This document shows positions 47,425-57,602 of a stretch of 64,000 bases of DNA, in pieces (the first letter of the stretch is position 1; the number at the start of each line of letters is the position of its first letter). A program made the translations under genes and the position numbers. Origin of the DNA: Sinimarinibacterium sp. NLF-5-8 (GTDB lineage Bacteria; Pseudomonadota; Gammaproteobacteria; Nevskiales; Nevskiaceae); the NCBI RefSeq assembly GCF_010092425.1, contig NZ_CP048030.1:1623501-1687500 (forward strand). The letters run 5' to 3'. The notes under the pieces are model-generated. The model saw nothing but the letters and a program-made list of their open reading frames with translations. It did no database searches and was not told the origin of the DNA.

Positions 47425-47850
47425 ATGAACCCCCGCATCACCGTCCTCACCCTCGGTGTCGATGACCTCGACGCTGCTCTGCGCTTTTACCGGGACGGAC
47501 TGGGCTTTGCCACCGAAGGCATCGTAGGGCAAGAATTTGAATACGGCGCGGTCGTGTTCATCGACCTGCAACCCGGCCTGCGCCTTGCCCTGTGGCCGCG
47601 CACCAGCATCGCCCACGACACTGGCCTTGCCGTCCAACCCGCCAGTCCCACCCACATGACGCTCGGCCACAACGTCGCCTCAAAAGCCGAAGTCAATGCC
47701 GTCATGGCACAAGCCGCCAGCGCAGGCGCGGTGATCGTCAAACCCGCACACGACACGTTCTGGGGCGGCTACGCAGGCTACTTCCAAGACCCCGACGGCC
47801 ATCTGTGGGAAGTGGTCTGGAACCCGCAATGGATTGCGCAGACGGGGTGA
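47425..47850 (+). CDS. VOC family protein
   Basis: The 141-residue protein has ITVLTLGVDDLDAALRFYRDGLG at the start and GGYAGYFQDPDGHLWEVVWNP at the end, both typical of glyoxalase/bleomycin-resistance fold proteins. The DPDGH and Glu in WEVV are candidate metal ligands. Substrate unknown. It begins 17 bp after lipA and is likely cotranscribed. Confidence 0.85.
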   Translation: MNPRITVLTLGVDDLDAALRFYRDGLGFATEGIVGQEFEYGAVVFIDLQPGLRLALWPRTSIAHDTGLAVQPASPTHMTLGHNVASKAEVNAVMAQAASAGAVIVKPAHDTFWGGYAGYFQDPDGHLWEVVWNPQWIAQTG

Positions 47851-48052
47851 CAGCCTCTCTGCCCGCGTGAGTCATGGCGTCTGTTTTGCGCGCGGGGCAG
47901 TCAGGCTTACAAACCCAATCCGTCATGCTGCACCCCGCCGCAGCATCCATGCCCGTCGATCGACGCCGCAAGAATCTGACAGCGGCGCGTGGGTTTATTT
48001 GAGCGACGACGCCATCACGCCACACAGGGTTCCGGCGGTGTTGTTGAGCGCG

Positions 48053-48078
48053 CGCGGCGGGGTGATCGCCCCGCCGCG
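48053..48078 (-). terminator. 10-bp GC hairpin downstream of the S9 peptidase gene
   Basis: CGCGGCGGGG pairs with CCCCGCCGCG around TGATCG, just past the peptidase stop. There is no U-run, so it is terminator-like only. The remainder of the 47851-48087 gap holds nothing recognisable. Confidence 0.45.
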
Positions 48079-48087
48079 AATCCCACG

Positions 48088-50343
48088 CTACGGTTCTTCG
48101 TCCAGTGGCGACAGGGGATCAAGCGCATCCCCTTGGCTGGCATCGTCAATCGGCGCTTCAACCGGCGCGGCTTCGGGGGGCGGCTGAACCGCGACCGCCG
48201 CATCCGTCGGCGCAGCTGTGCGGCTCGGTGATGGTGGCGGCGTACTCGGCAGCGGGCGATCGGGTTGCGCATCCGGTTCCACGGGTGCGGCATCGGGCTG
48301 CGGCACGCCCACTTCGGGTTGTTCCGGCGGAATCGGCAGCAGATGCTCGCGCAAAAACAGGGCAACCGCGTTGGTGTAGAGGTCGCGATTGGTTTTTTTC
48401 TTGAAGCCGTGGCCTTCGTCGCGGGCGAGGAAGTACCACACTTGATCATTGCCACCGGTTTGGCGAATGGTGCGCACCATTTGATCGGCTTCGGACTGCG
48501 GTACGCGCGGATCGTTGGCGCCTTGGGCAATGAACAAGGGGCGTTTGATTTCGGCGGCGCGGCGGGTCGGTGAGATCAGTTCCAGAAACGCGCGCATGTC
48601 GGCATCGCGCTCATCGCCATATTCTTCGCGGCGCAGATCGCGGCGGTAGTCTTTGGTGTTTTCCAGAAACGTGACGAAGTTACTGACGCCAACGGTGTCG
48701 ATGCCCGCGCGCAGGCGCTCACCGTAGTGGATCATGCTGGCGAGGACGGCATAGCCGCCGTAGGAGCCGCCGATGATGCCGACGCGACGGGCGTCAAGCT
48801 CGTCTTGCCAGCTGATCCAGTCCAGCAGCGCGCCAACGTCGCGGATCGAATCTTCGCGCAGGCGTCCGTTGTCGAGCTTTTCAAAGGTTTTGCCGTAGCC
48901 GGTGGAGCCGCGCACGTTGGGCGCGATCACGGCAATGCCCAGCTCGCGCACCCAGTATTGAAGGGCGGAGTTGAACGTGGGACGGCTTTGGCTCTCCGGG
49001 CCGCCGTGCATCAGCACCAGTACCGGGTAACCGCCTTCGGGAGTTTTGCCGGCAGGCTTGTAATACAACGCCGGGATGGTGCGGCGCAGTCCCTGCTCGT
49101 CGTCATCGAATGTGGGGTAGCGGATGAGCTTGGGTTCAACGAAGCGGCTGGTATCCAGCCCCCCGACTTCGCTATGCGTCCAGCGAGTCAAGCGGGTTTC
49201 GGCCACGCGGAAGGAATACACATCGCCCGGGCTGCGTGGCGAATTCAGGGTAAAGCCGATGCGCCAGCCATCTTCTGAAAAATGCAGGCCACTGATCACC
49301 CCCATCGGCAACTTCGGCACCGCCAGCGCGCGCCCATCACGCAGTGCGCGCACATGAATCTGAGACGTGCCATCGGCGTTGACCACAAAAGCCACGTAGC
49401 GGCCATCGCGCGACAACGCAAAACCGCTCACATCCCAGGCGATGTCGCCCGACAGGCGTTTGCTTTCGCCCGTGGCAAAGTCGTGAAAGCGCAGCTGACG
49501 GTATTCGCTGTCTTCATCCGAGGTGTAATAAATCCCCTTGCCGTTGCGGGCAAAGCGCGCGCTGCCAAAGGAAACGTTGCCGCTGCTGGGGCGAAACGGC
49601 AACAGCGCGCCGCTGTTCAAATCCAGCACATACGGATACGACTCCGAGCGCGAGACAAAGCGCAGCACCAGCAGGCGGTTGTCGTCGGGCGACCAGTCCA
49701 GCGCGTACCACATGCCGCTGCGCTCCAGCACCGGATGGCTGTCGCCACTGCGCATGTCGTAGACGTAAATATCGGTGTCCTGCCCATTGCGCAGCGTTGT
49801 CGAATACGCAAAGCGATCCCCCTGCGTGGACCACAGCGGCGCGGTATTGCGCGCGCTGCCATCGGTGAGGCGGCGCTGTTTGCCGCTGTTCACATCCTGC
49901 AAATACAGCTGATACAGCTCGTTGCCGCCTTCATCCTTGCTGAACAGAAACACCGGCTGCTCAGGGTCAGGTGAGGGGGCGATGTTGCTGATCGGTTCGG
50001 CAAAAAAAGTGATTTGCTGGCGATCGCCCAGCGGCTCACGCACGCGGTGAACCTGGCTGGTCTGACCAAAGCGGGTGGAGATCAGCACGCCCTGTCCACC
50101 GGGCAGCCAGCCAGCAAAGCTGGCACTGCGTGCCTGCTGGTATTGAAACAGGGTATCGCTGATATCGGCGGGGATCGGCGGGATGTTTTCCAGCACCAGC
50201 GCGCCCTGTTCACGGCGCTGAACCAGGGGCTCATCGACCGTGGCAGCCTGGCTGATCCCTGGCAGTGCCCCGAGGGCGCTCCAGGCCAGCAGCGCCGCCC
50301 ATCCTGCACGGCGCGCGCGCGCGCGCTTGCTCCAGATATTCAT
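48088..50343 (-). CDS. S9 family serine peptidase (prolyl oligopeptidase type) with Pro-rich tail
   Basis: The 751-residue secreted enzyme has a signal peptide (GWAALLAWSALGALPGISQA). An N-terminal seven-bladed WD40/TolB-like propeller (LYLQDVNSGKQRRLTDGSAR and similar) precedes an alpha/beta hydrolase domain. The catalytic Ser is in GIIGGSYGGYAVLASM, with Asp in FIAQGANDPRVP and His in RDEGHGF. The last roughly 80 residues are Pro/Ala/Asp-rich and outside the usual domain. AGAGG six bases upstream favours 50343; the ATG at 50349 overlaps the AI-2E gene stop. It cleaves oligopeptides, probably in the periplasm. Confidence 0.88.
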   Translation of the reverse strand: MNIWSKRARARRAGWAALLAWSALGALPGISQAATVDEPLVQRREQGALVLENIPPIPADISDTLFQYQQARSASFAGWLPGGQGVLISTRFGQTSQVHRVREPLGDRQQITFFAEPISNIAPSPDPEQPVFLFSKDEGGNELYQLYLQDVNSGKQRRLTDGSARNTAPLWSTQGDRFAYSTTLRNGQDTDIYVYDMRSGDSHPVLERSGMWYALDWSPDDNRLLVLRFVSRSESYPYVLDLNSGALLPFRPSSGNVSFGSARFARNGKGIYYTSDEDSEYRQLRFHDFATGESKRLSGDIAWDVSGFALSRDGRYVAFVVNADGTSQIHVRALRDGRALAVPKLPMGVISGLHFSEDGWRIGFTLNSPRSPGDVYSFRVAETRLTRWTHSEVGGLDTSRFVEPKLIRYPTFDDDEQGLRRTIPALYYKPAGKTPEGGYPVLVLMHGGPESQSRPTFNSALQYWVRELGIAVIAPNVRGSTGYGKTFEKLDNGRLREDSIRDVGALLDWISWQDELDARRVGIIGGSYGGYAVLASMIHYGERLRAGIDTVGVSNFVTFLENTKDYRRDLRREEYGDERDADMRAFLELISPTRRAAEIKRPLFIAQGANDPRVPQSEADQMVRTIRQTGGNDQVWYFLARDEGHGFKKKTNRDLYTNAVALFLREHLLPIPPEQPEVGVPQPDAAPVEPDAQPDRPLPSTPPPSPSRTAAPTDAAVAVQPPPEAAPVEAPIDDASQGDALDPLSPLDEEP

Positions 50344-50345
50344 GT

Positions 50346-51560
50346 TCATCCTCTCGTCGCCTCGGCGCCGGAAGCCGCCAACGGGCGCGTTTCATCCAGC
50401 GCCACCCGCAGCACATCACTGAGCAAGTAGCGCGCGGTTGGCACGCCCAGCAAGACGCCCCACAAGCCAAAACCGTGATAGGCCACAAACAGCACGATCA
50501 GCGTCAAAACCGGATTGAGCTTGAGGGTTTTGCCGTAAATGATCGGATTCAGCCCATAGGCTTCAATGGCGTGGATCACCACCACCATCACCATCGACGC
50601 CAGCGCCAGTTCGATGCCGCCGCTGTTGAGTGCCACCAGCGCAATCGGCACGGTAGAAACAAAGACCCCGAGCACCGGAATGAAGCTGCAAAAAAAGACG
50701 ATGGCCGAGAGCACCGCCACTGAAGGGATGCCCAGCAGCAACAGCCCCAGCAACGTCAACACGGTGTTGACCAGGGCAATAAAGCCCTGCGCGCGCAATC
50801 CCTGCCCCAGGACCTGGGCAAAACGCTCGACCGGGCCGGCGGTTTCCACATAAAAATCATGCAGGCGCGAGCCTTCCAGTGACTGCACCACTTTTTGCAG
50901 CCGCGACAGGTCGATCAAAATCAGAAAACTGAACAGCAACGCCAGGGTCATCGTCGCCGAGGCGCGGTAGATCATGGCGATGGCCGTGGGCGTGTATGCA
51001 CGCAGCCGCTCGGCCTGCTCGGCAAAGACCGAGCGGATCAGCATCTGGCTTTCGGCCTGGCGCATCTCGCTACGGCGCTGATCGGCATCGGCCTCACCCT
51101 GCGGCAGGGCTTCCAACTGCATCCTGCGCAGCGTGAGCTGCTCCGTGAGCCTGGCAGACGCCTGCGTATCCAAAAGCCCGCGCAAATAACCCGAAAACGG
51201 CTCATGCAGCGCCGGGTAGTTTTCGGCAAAGCGCTGATCCAGCTCCACCAATCGCTGCTGAATGGACTCCAGATTGGCCACCAGCCGCGTGCCTTCATCC
51301 ACCACATTGGGCGTGACAAACCGGCCAAAACCAGCCAGCGCGCCCAAAAACAGCAAATACACCAGCACCAGCGCCCCGCGCGGCGGCAGGCGCAGACGTT
51401 GATGCACCCAGTGGGCCGCAGGCATCGCAAAAAACGCCAGCACAAAAGTCAGAAAAATCAGCCCGAAAAAATCACGCACCGACCACAGCAGCAGCCCAAG
51501 GCCGAGCCAGATCAAGGTCTTGCGGTTGTTGCGATAAAAACGATCGAGGCTGAAAGCCAT
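50346..51560 (-). CDS. AI-2E family (PerM/TqsA-like) membrane transporter
   Basis: The 404-residue membrane protein has about eight helices. An N-terminal group (TLIWLGLGLLLWSVRDFFGLI, VLVYLLFLGALAGFG) is followed by a soluble loop of about 100 residues, then helices such as LIHA-type VVIHAIEAYGLNPIIYGKTLKLNPV, the conserved family motif. Members export AI-2, Na+ or other solutes; substrate is undefined. It overlaps the S9 peptidase start by four bases and begins 27 bp after mpl. Confidence 0.86.
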   Translation of the reverse strand: MAFSLDRFYRNNRKTLIWLGLGLLLWSVRDFFGLIFLTFVLAFFAMPAAHWVHQRLRLPPRGALVLVYLLFLGALAGFGRFVTPNVVDEGTRLVANLESIQQRLVELDQRFAENYPALHEPFSGYLRGLLDTQASARLTEQLTLRRMQLEALPQGEADADQRRSEMRQAESQMLIRSVFAEQAERLRAYTPTAIAMIYRASATMTLALLFSFLILIDLSRLQKVVQSLEGSRLHDFYVETAGPVERFAQVLGQGLRAQGFIALVNTVLTLLGLLLLGIPSVAVLSAIVFFCSFIPVLGVFVSTVPIALVALNSGGIELALASMVMVVVIHAIEAYGLNPIIYGKTLKLNPVLTLIVLFVAYHGFGLWGVLLGVPTARYLLSDVLRVALDETRPLAASGAEATRG

Positions 51561-51587
51561 AAAAACTCACTCAAATAAGCAAAACCA

Positions 51588-52925
51588 TTACGCCAGCGCC
51601 GCCAGCAGGCGGCCATGAATCCCTTCAAAGTCGCCGTTGGACATCACCAGCACGCGGTCGTTCGCGCGCGCAAATGTGGTGATTGCCGCAATCAGCTGGT
51701 GGATGTCGCTGTGCACATCGACCTTGTCGCCCAGCGACGCCAGCGCCGCCTGCGCATCCCAGTCCAGATCTGCGCGCGCGTACACAAAGCAGTGATCGGC
51801 ACCTTTCAGGCTTTCCGCCAACGGCTGCGCCAGCGTGCCCATGCGCATGGTGTTGGATCGCGGCTCCAGCACCGCCAGCACCCGCCCGTTGCCCTGGCTG
51901 CGCAGCGCATCAATGGTCAGCTCGATTGCCGTGGGGTGATGGGCAAAGTCGTCATACACCGTCACCCCGCGCGCTTCGCCGATTTTTTCCAGCCGTCGCC
52001 GCACGTTTTTGAACTGCGCCAGGCCGGTTTTGAGCTGCGCCAGACTCACGCCAACATGATCGGCTGCGGCAAACGCCGCCAGTGCATTGGCGCGGTTATG
52101 GCGCCCCGCCAGCGGCGAGGCCACCGCGCCTTGCGCTGCACCGTCAATGATCAATTCAAAGCCATCGGCGCGCGCGCGCGCATCCCAGCCCTGGGCGTGA
52201 TTGAAGCGCAGCACCGGACTCCAGCAGCCTTTCTCCAGCACCCGCGCAAGATTGGCATCAGCGCCGTTGACGACGATGCGCCCCTGCCCCGGCACCGTGC
52301 GCACCAGATGATGAAATTGGCGCTCGATGGCGGCCAGGTCATCAAAAATATCGGCGTGATCAAACTCCAGATTGTTCAAAACACAGGTGCGCGGACGGTA
52401 ATGCACAAATTTGGAGCGTTTATCAAAAAAAGCCGTGTCGTATTCATCGGCTTCGATTACAAAATATTGCGACTCGCCCAAGCGCGCGGAAATGCCAAAG
52501 TTCTGCGGCACGCCACCAATCAGAAAGCCTGGCTTCAAACCGGCGGATTCCAAAAGCCACGCCAGCAGCGCACTGGTGGTGGTCTTGCCATGGGTGCCCG
52601 CCACCGCCAGCACATGGCGCTGGTGCAGCACGTTTTCGGCCAACCACTGCGGCCCGGAGGTGTACGGCAGTCCCGCGTTCAACACATATTCCATCGCCGG
52701 ATTGCCGCGTTTGACGACGTTGCCCACCACCACCACATCGGGGCGCGGATTCAAATGCGCCGGTTCGTAGCCGCGCATCACCTCGATCCCCAGCGCCTCC
52801 AGTTGTGTGGACATCGGCGGCCAGGCATTGGCATCAGAGCCGGTGACGCGGTATCCCGCCTCGCGCGCGATCGCCGCGATACCGGCCATGAACGTGCCGC
52901 AGATGCCAAGAATATGAATGTGCAT
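51588..52925 (-). CDS. mpl: UDP-N-acetylmuramate:tripeptide ligase Mpl
   Basis: The 445-residue Mur ligase starts MHIHILGICGTFMAGIAAIA, the specific Mpl N terminus. It recycles murein tripeptide by linking it to UDP-MurNAc. The ATP-binding loop is AGTHGKTTTSALLAW, and EADEYDTAFFDKRSKFVHY and YDDFAHHPTAIELTIDALR are conserved Mur/Mpl segments. The start at 52925 removes an unrelated N-terminal reading. It joins the lytic transglycosylase elsewhere in the window as a cell-wall recycling component. Confidence 0.95.
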   Translation of the reverse strand: MHIHILGICGTFMAGIAAIAREAGYRVTGSDANAWPPMSTQLEALGIEVMRGYEPAHLNPRPDVVVVGNVVKRGNPAMEYVLNAGLPYTSGPQWLAENVLHQRHVLAVAGTHGKTTTSALLAWLLESAGLKPGFLIGGVPQNFGISARLGESQYFVIEADEYDTAFFDKRSKFVHYRPRTCVLNNLEFDHADIFDDLAAIERQFHHLVRTVPGQGRIVVNGADANLARVLEKGCWSPVLRFNHAQGWDARARADGFELIIDGAAQGAVASPLAGRHNRANALAAFAAADHVGVSLAQLKTGLAQFKNVRRRLEKIGEARGVTVYDDFAHHPTAIELTIDALRSQGNGRVLAVLEPRSNTMRMGTLAQPLAESLKGADHCFVYARADLDWDAQAALASLGDKVDVHSDIHQLIAAITTFARANDRVLVMSNGDFEGIHGRLLAALA

Positions 52926-52963
52926 GGTTTTCAAATCATTTTTGAGTGCGTCTTGAGACGGCC

Positions 52964-53590
52964 TTACAGCTGTGGGGCCGTCGCCGCAGCATCGACCCCC
53001 ACGCCAAACACCATCCCGGCAATGCTGCCGGCAAACATCACCGCAAACAGGCTCACCACCGCCACCAGCAGTGCCACCAGCAGCGCGCCCCACATCCGGA
53101 TGTTGGCGGCGTGGCGGAAAATATGCGCCGTGACCACAAAACTCCAGAAGTTGATCAGATTCATCAAAAACGCCACGCCCTGCGGCATTTTCAGACTTTC
53201 GGGATGCTCCAGCAGCGAAGGGTCAGCCTGCACCTCGCGCAGCACCGGCACCATCTGCGCAAACAGCGGCGCCAGCATCAGCATCAGCAGTGCCGACGTT
53301 GCCAGCAGCGCATGAAAGGTTTGGGTAAAGCGCGCGCCCAACTGGCGCGCGTTGAGGATCGAGCGGGTCATCAACGCAGTGGCCGCCACCATCGCCGCCG
53401 CCATCGCCAACGACGTGGCCAGCGGCAGCACCTGAACAAAAATGACGCTGTTGGCCATGACCGCAAACGCCACCAAAGGCGTGGTCAAACGCTCGTCAAA
53501 GGGAAAATCCTGCGGCCCGGCACGAAAACCGAGAATCCGCAAACTGGCAATCAAAATGGGCGCGAACATAAACGCGTCTGCACATCGCAT
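52964..53590 (-). CDS. polytopic membrane protein, possibly YIP1 family
   Basis: The 208-residue protein has about five hydrophobic segments, including VIFVQVLPLATSLAMAAAMV, FHALLATSALLMLMLAPLF and the last two helices near LLVALLVAVVSLFAVMFAG. The overall pattern resembles bacterial Yip1-domain proteins but I see no diagnostic motif. The start at 53590 is uncertain; an ATG at 53569 is possible. It lies 38 bp upstream of mpl and is divergent from rnd. Confidence 0.65.
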   Translation of the reverse strand: MRCADAFMFAPILIASLRILGFRAGPQDFPFDERLTTPLVAFAVMANSVIFVQVLPLATSLAMAAAMVAATALMTRSILNARQLGARFTQTFHALLATSALLMLMLAPLFAQMVPVLREVQADPSLLEHPESLKMPQGVAFLMNLINFWSFVVTAHIFRHAANIRMWGALLVALLVAVVSLFAVMFAGSIAGMVFGVGVDAAATAPQL

Positions 53591-53667
53591 GAGGGTGAGC
53601 CGGTATTCTAGGCGCTAAGTCACCTCCAAAGCGCAGATGCGCGCAGATAAAACCGCACCGCCACCTC

Positions 53668-54753
53668 ATGCCCCATACCCTGATCACCGATACCGACGCC
53701 CTTGCGCGCGCCGCCGAACGCTGGGCCAGCAGCCCTTTTCTGGCACTGGACACCGAGTTTGTCCGCATCGACACCTACTACCCCAGGCTGTGCCTGATCC
53801 AGGTGCGCGATCACCAGCGCACCGACTTGCTCGACATGACCGCGATTGCGGATATCAAACCCTTGCTCGACGCCCTCGACGCGCCCGCGCAGATCAAACT
53901 GTTCCATGCCGCCAGCCAGGATCTGGAAATCCTCACCCAACTCCACGGCAGCGCCCCCAAGCCCCTGTTTGATACGCAAATTGCCGCCACCCTGCTCGGC
54001 GTTGGCGACCAGGTCGGCTACGGCAAACTGGTACAGCAACAGCTCAACATCACGCTGGACAAAAGCCTGTCACGCACCGACTGGGCACGCCGCCCGCTGC
54101 GGCAGGACGAGCTGGCCTACGCCGCCGATGACGTCGAATATCTCGCCCAGATCTACCCTGCCCTGCAAGCCGAGCTGGCCGCGCGCGGCCGTCTCGAATG
54201 GCTGGCCGAGGACTGCGCACGCATGGCCGAACCCAGCCAATACCACACCGACCCTGCCGACGCCTGGCAGCGCCTGCGCGGCCTGGGTCGCATGAGCGCG
54301 CGCGAACAAACCGTGGCTGCGGCACTGGCACAGTGGCGCGAAACCCTCGCCCAGACGCACAACCGTCCCCGCAAATGGATCCTCGACGACGACGCCATCT
54401 ACCGCCTCGCCGAACGTCAGCCACACACCCTCAAAGCGCTGGAACTGCTGCAAGTCGTCCCCAGCAAAACCCAGCTCAAACACGGCGAAGCACTGCTGGA
54501 CATCATCCGCGAGGCACAAAACCAGCCCGAAACACGCTGGGCCGCTGACGATGAACTCAGCGACAGCGACAAATCCCAACTCAAAAAACTGCAAGCCATC
54601 GTCGCTGACCGCGCGCGCGCGCTCGAATTGCCCCCCGGCTTTATCGCCCCACGCGCCGATTTGATCCGCATCGTCCACCACCAAGCCAACGCCCGCGTCC
54701 TCAGCGGCTGGCGTCGCACGCAATGCGGCGAGGCATTACTGGCCGCGTTGTAA
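53668..54753 (+). CDS. rnd: ribonuclease D
   Basis: The 361-residue 3'-5' exoribonuclease trims tRNA precursors. DEDDy motifs are present: LALDTEFVRIDTYYPRL (Asp, Glu), FHAASQDLEIL (Asp) and the third with YAADDVEYLAQIY (Tyr, Asp). An HRDC domain follows at about residue 210 onward (ALAQWRETLAQTHNRPRKWIL). Length is typical. It stands just before a tRNA-Arg gene on the opposite strand. Confidence 0.94.
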   Translation: MPHTLITDTDALARAAERWASSPFLALDTEFVRIDTYYPRLCLIQVRDHQRTDLLDMTAIADIKPLLDALDAPAQIKLFHAASQDLEILTQLHGSAPKPLFDTQIAATLLGVGDQVGYGKLVQQQLNITLDKSLSRTDWARRPLRQDELAYAADDVEYLAQIYPALQAELAARGRLEWLAEDCARMAEPSQYHTDPADAWQRLRGLGRMSAREQTVAAALAQWRETLAQTHNRPRKWILDDDAIYRLAERQPHTLKALELLQVVPSKTQLKHGEALLDIIREAQNQPETRWAADDELSDSDKSQLKKLQAIVADRARALELPPGFIAPRADLIRIVHHQANARVLSGWRRTQCGEALLAAL

Positions 54754-54911
54754 GGCAAACAACGCCAGCACCTTTCACGCACACAAAACTCGCGGCGGTC
54801 ACCTTGTGCAAGCCAAGGAGTCCGTACCGAAATTGGGTTATTCGCTGGGGATTTTTCCGGATTCCGGCCTGTGCCGACGGCTGTTCGCAGGGATCCGTTT
54901 TTTGTTTTGTG

Positions 54912-54985
54912 CGCGCCCGGCAGGATTCGAACCTGCGACCCTCGGCTTAGAAGGCCGATGCTCTATCCAACTGAGCTACAGGCGC
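54912..54985 (-). tRNA. tRNA-Arg (TCT)
   Basis: On the minus strand the acceptor GCGCCTG pairs with CGGGCGC (one G-U), anticodon loop CTTCTAA gives UCU, and TTCGAAT is the T-loop. After the discriminator G the genome reads CAC, so the terminal CCA is not encoded, unlike the other two tRNAs here. Confidence 0.95.
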
Positions 54986-55031
54986 ATGGGGCTGCGTATT
55001 GTAAAGGATGTTTGCCGCGCTCAATGCGGCT

Positions 55032-55072
55032 GCGCGCGCCTTGACTTGTTTGCATGCCGTCAAGGCGCGCGC
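55032..55072 (-). repeat. 14-bp inverted repeat between icd and tRNA-Arg
   Basis: GCGCGCGCCTTGAC (55032-55045) and GTCAAGGCGCGCGC (55059-55072) pair perfectly around a 13-base loop, ten bases past the icd stop. No U-run follows on the icd strand. It may end or stabilise the icd transcript and insulate the tRNA. Confidence 0.6.
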
Positions 55073-55082
55073 CGACGCACCG

Positions 55083-57314
55083 TCAAAGTGTGTCCAGCAC
55101 CTGGTTGAAGGTCTGGCTGGGACGCATCACGGCATTGAGCTTTTCCGGATCGGGTTTGTAGTAGCCGCCGATTTCAACCTTGTGTCCTTCTGCCTGGGCA
55201 AGCTCGGTGATGATGGTCGATTCCTGGGTTGCGAGCGCCTCGGCCAACGGCTTGAAGCGCGCGGCCAGTTCTGAATCTTCGCTTTGTTGCGCCAGTTCCT
55301 GCGCCCAGTACAGGGCCAGATAGAAATGGCTGCCCCGGTTATCGAGTTCTCCGGCCTTGCGCCGCGGGCTTTTGTCTTGTTCCAGCAGACGCCCGGTTGC
55401 GGCATCCAGTGCTTTGGCAAGCAGCTTGGCCCGGCCATTGTCATGTTTGATGCCCAACTCTTCGAGGCTGACGGCGAGTGCCAGAAATTCGCCCAGGGAG
55501 TCCCAGCGCAAGTGATTTTCTTCCAGCAGTTGTTCGACGTGCTTGGGTGCCGAGCCGCCTGCGCCGGTTTCGTACATGCCGCCGCCGGCGAGCAGAGGGA
55601 CGATGGAGAGCATCTTGGCGCTGGTGCCCAGCTCCATGATCGGGAACAGATCGGTGAGGTAGTCGCGCAGGATGTTGCCGGTTGCGCTGATGGTGTCGAG
55701 CCCGCGCACGACACGTTCCAGCGTGTAACGCATGGCACGAACCTGGCTCATGATCTGCACATCAACGCCGGCAAGGTCGTGATCCTTGAGATAGAGCTTG
55801 ACCTTTTTGATCAGCTCATTTTCATGGGGGCGATAGGGGTCGAGCCAGAACACCACCGGCGTTGCCGATTGCCGCGCGCGCGTCACGGCGAGCTTGACCC
55901 AGTCCCGAATCGCGGCATCCGTGGTGCGGCACATTCGCCAGATATCGCCTTGCTCCACCTTTTGGCTGAGCAGCACTTCACCTGTGGCAGCATTGGTGAT
56001 GTTGACGATCCCGTCTTCTGCGATTTCAAAAGTCTTGTCGTTGGAGCCGTATTCTTCCGCCCCCTGCGCCATCAGCCCTACGTTGGGCACTGAGCCCATG
56101 GTTGCCGGATCGAAGGCGCCATGCCATTTGCAGAAGTTGATCATTTCCTGATAGATGCGGGCAAAGGTCGATTCCGGCATCACCGCCTTGACTTCTTTCA
56201 GGCGCCCGTCAGCGCCATACATCTTGCCGCCATTGCGGATCATCGATGGCATGGAGGCATCGACGATGACATCGTTCGGCGAGTGAAAATTGCTGATGCC
56301 CTTGTCGGAGTCCACCATCGCCAGCTCAGGCCGGTGGGCGTGACAGGCGAGCAAATCGGCGCGAATTTCTTCCTGGACACTTTTGGGCAGTTTGGCAATC
56401 TTGTTGTACAGATCGACCATGCCGTTGTTGACATTGACCCCAAGCTCATCGAACAGCTTGGCGTTTTTCTCAAAAGCATCTTTGTAATAGACCCGCACAC
56501 AATGGCCGAACACGATCGGATGTGAAACCTTGAGCATCGTGGCCTTGACGTGCAGCGAAAACAGCACGCCGGTCTTGCGTGCATCTTCGATCTGCTCTTC
56601 ATAAAACTCCAGCAATGCTTTTTTGCTGAAGAACATCGAGTCGATCACGTCCTTGGCCAGCAGGCTGACCTTGGGCTTGAGCACCGTGGTCTGGCCATTG
56701 CTTGTGACCAGTTCCATCCGCACATCGCAGTCCTGATCCAGCGTCATCGAGACTTCATCGTTGTAAAAGTCACCACGCTTCATATGCGAAACATGGGTTC
56801 GCGAAGCGGCGCTCCACTCACCCATTTTGTGGGGGAACTTGCGCACGTAATCCTTGACCGCCTTGGGCGCGCGCCGATCGGAGTTCCCTTGACGCAAAAC
56901 CGGATTGACGGCACTGCCGATACATTTGTCATACCGTGCGCGGATTTGCTTTTCTTCATCATTCTTTGGCAAATCCGGAAACTCCGGCAGCGCATAGCCT
57001 TTGGCCTGCAACTCTTTGATAGCCGCCTTGAGCTGCGCCACGGTGGCACTGATGTTGGGCAACTTGATGATGTTGGTATCGGCCTGCAGCGTCAGCTTGC
57101 CCAGCTCCGCCAGATCATCCGAAACGCGTTGATCTTCAGTCAGATAGTCTGCAAAAACCGCCAAAACACGTGCAGCCAAGGAAATATCGCGCGTTTCTAT
57201 TTGCACACCTGCCGCGCTGGCAAAGCTGCGCACAATCGGCAAAAGGGAAGCCGTCGCCAGGCGGGGGGCTTCATCAGTCAGCGTATAAATAATGGTTGGC
57301 TGCGTCTGGCTCAT
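55083..57314 (-). CDS. icd: monomeric NADP-dependent isocitrate dehydrogenase
   Basis: The 743-residue protein is the large single-chain IDH type. It begins [21 protein letters not shown] and has [40 protein letters not shown], and HSPND and GRAKLLA segments that belong to this family. It converts isocitrate to 2-oxoglutarate and CO2 and makes NADPH. The family has no close similarity to the common homodimeric IDH. RBS AGAGAG and TATAAA lie upstream on the minus strand. A 14-bp hairpin follows the stop. Confidence 0.96.
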   Translation of the reverse strand: MSQTQPTIIYTLTDEAPRLATASLLPIVRSFASAAGVQIETRDISLAARVLAVFADYLTEDQRVSDDLAELGKLTLQADTNIIKLPNISATVAQLKAAIKELQAKGYALPEFPDLPKNDEEKQIRARYDKCIGSAVNPVLRQGNSDRRAPKAVKDYVRKFPHKMGEWSAASRTHVSHMKRGDFYNDEVSMTLDQDCDVRMELVTSNGQTTVLKPKVSLLAKDVIDSMFFSKKALLEFYEEQIEDARKTGVLFSLHVKATMLKVSHPIVFGHCVRVYYKDAFEKNAKLFDELGVNVNNGMVDLYNKIAKLPKSVQEEIRADLLACHAHRPELAMVDSDKGISNFHSPNDVIVDASMPSMIRNGGKMYGADGRLKEVKAVMPESTFARIYQEMINFCKWHGAFDPATMGSVPNVGLMAQGAEEYGSNDKTFEIAEDGIVNITNAATGEVLLSQKVEQGDIWRMCRTTDAAIRDWVKLAVTRARQSATPVVFWLDPYRPHENELIKKVKLYLKDHDLAGVDVQIMSQVRAMRYTLERVVRGLDTISATGNILRDYLTDLFPIMELGTSAKMLSIVPLLAGGGMYETGAGGSAPKHVEQLLEENHLRWDSLGEFLALAVSLEELGIKHDNGRAKLLAKALDAATGRLLEQDKSPRRKAGELDNRGSHFYLALYWAQELAQQSEDSELAARFKPLAEALATQESTIITELAQAEGHKVEIGGYYKPDPEKLNAVMRPSQTFNQVLDTL

Positions 57315-57567
57315 CGTGAGTCTCTCTTTATATGACGGTTATTGAAAGGCAAGCGCGCAGTGAATCATCTCCGGCGCCACGGCAGGGCACGGTGTAAAAA
57401 GCAGCTCAATCACCGCCGACCTCTCGCGTCCAGAAGTGCAGCTCTCGCCCGAGTCTGTGCACGATCAGTTATAGCCCAGTGCCCACCATATCCACAATAG
57501 AGCGGCTCATATGGCTGACTGCCTGTTCTGGCTATGACGGTCGCGCGCGGGTGCCGCCAGCCCCATC

Positions 57568-57596
57568 TTGACGCCAACATCGACGACTGCTCTAAT
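57568..57596 (+). promoter_or_regulatory. sigma-70-type promoter for terC
   Basis: TTGACG (57568-57573), a 17-bp spacer and TCTAAT (57591-57596) form a good promoter. It would start transcription near 57603, right at the 5' edge of the riboswitch. The 250 bp before it (57315-57567) hold the presumed icd promoter and nothing else recognised. Confidence 0.7.
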
Positions 57597-57602
57597 GCAC
57601 GC

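Noticed and set aside
50300..50325. GC repeat tract read as a CRISPR or microsatellite array
   Set aside because: It is a simple (GC)n run encoding Arg-Ala in the S9 peptidase signal region, with no spacer structure.
51615..53315. Long rightward open frame opposite mpl and the membrane-protein gene
   Set aside because: No recognisable domain; mpl on the other strand is certain.
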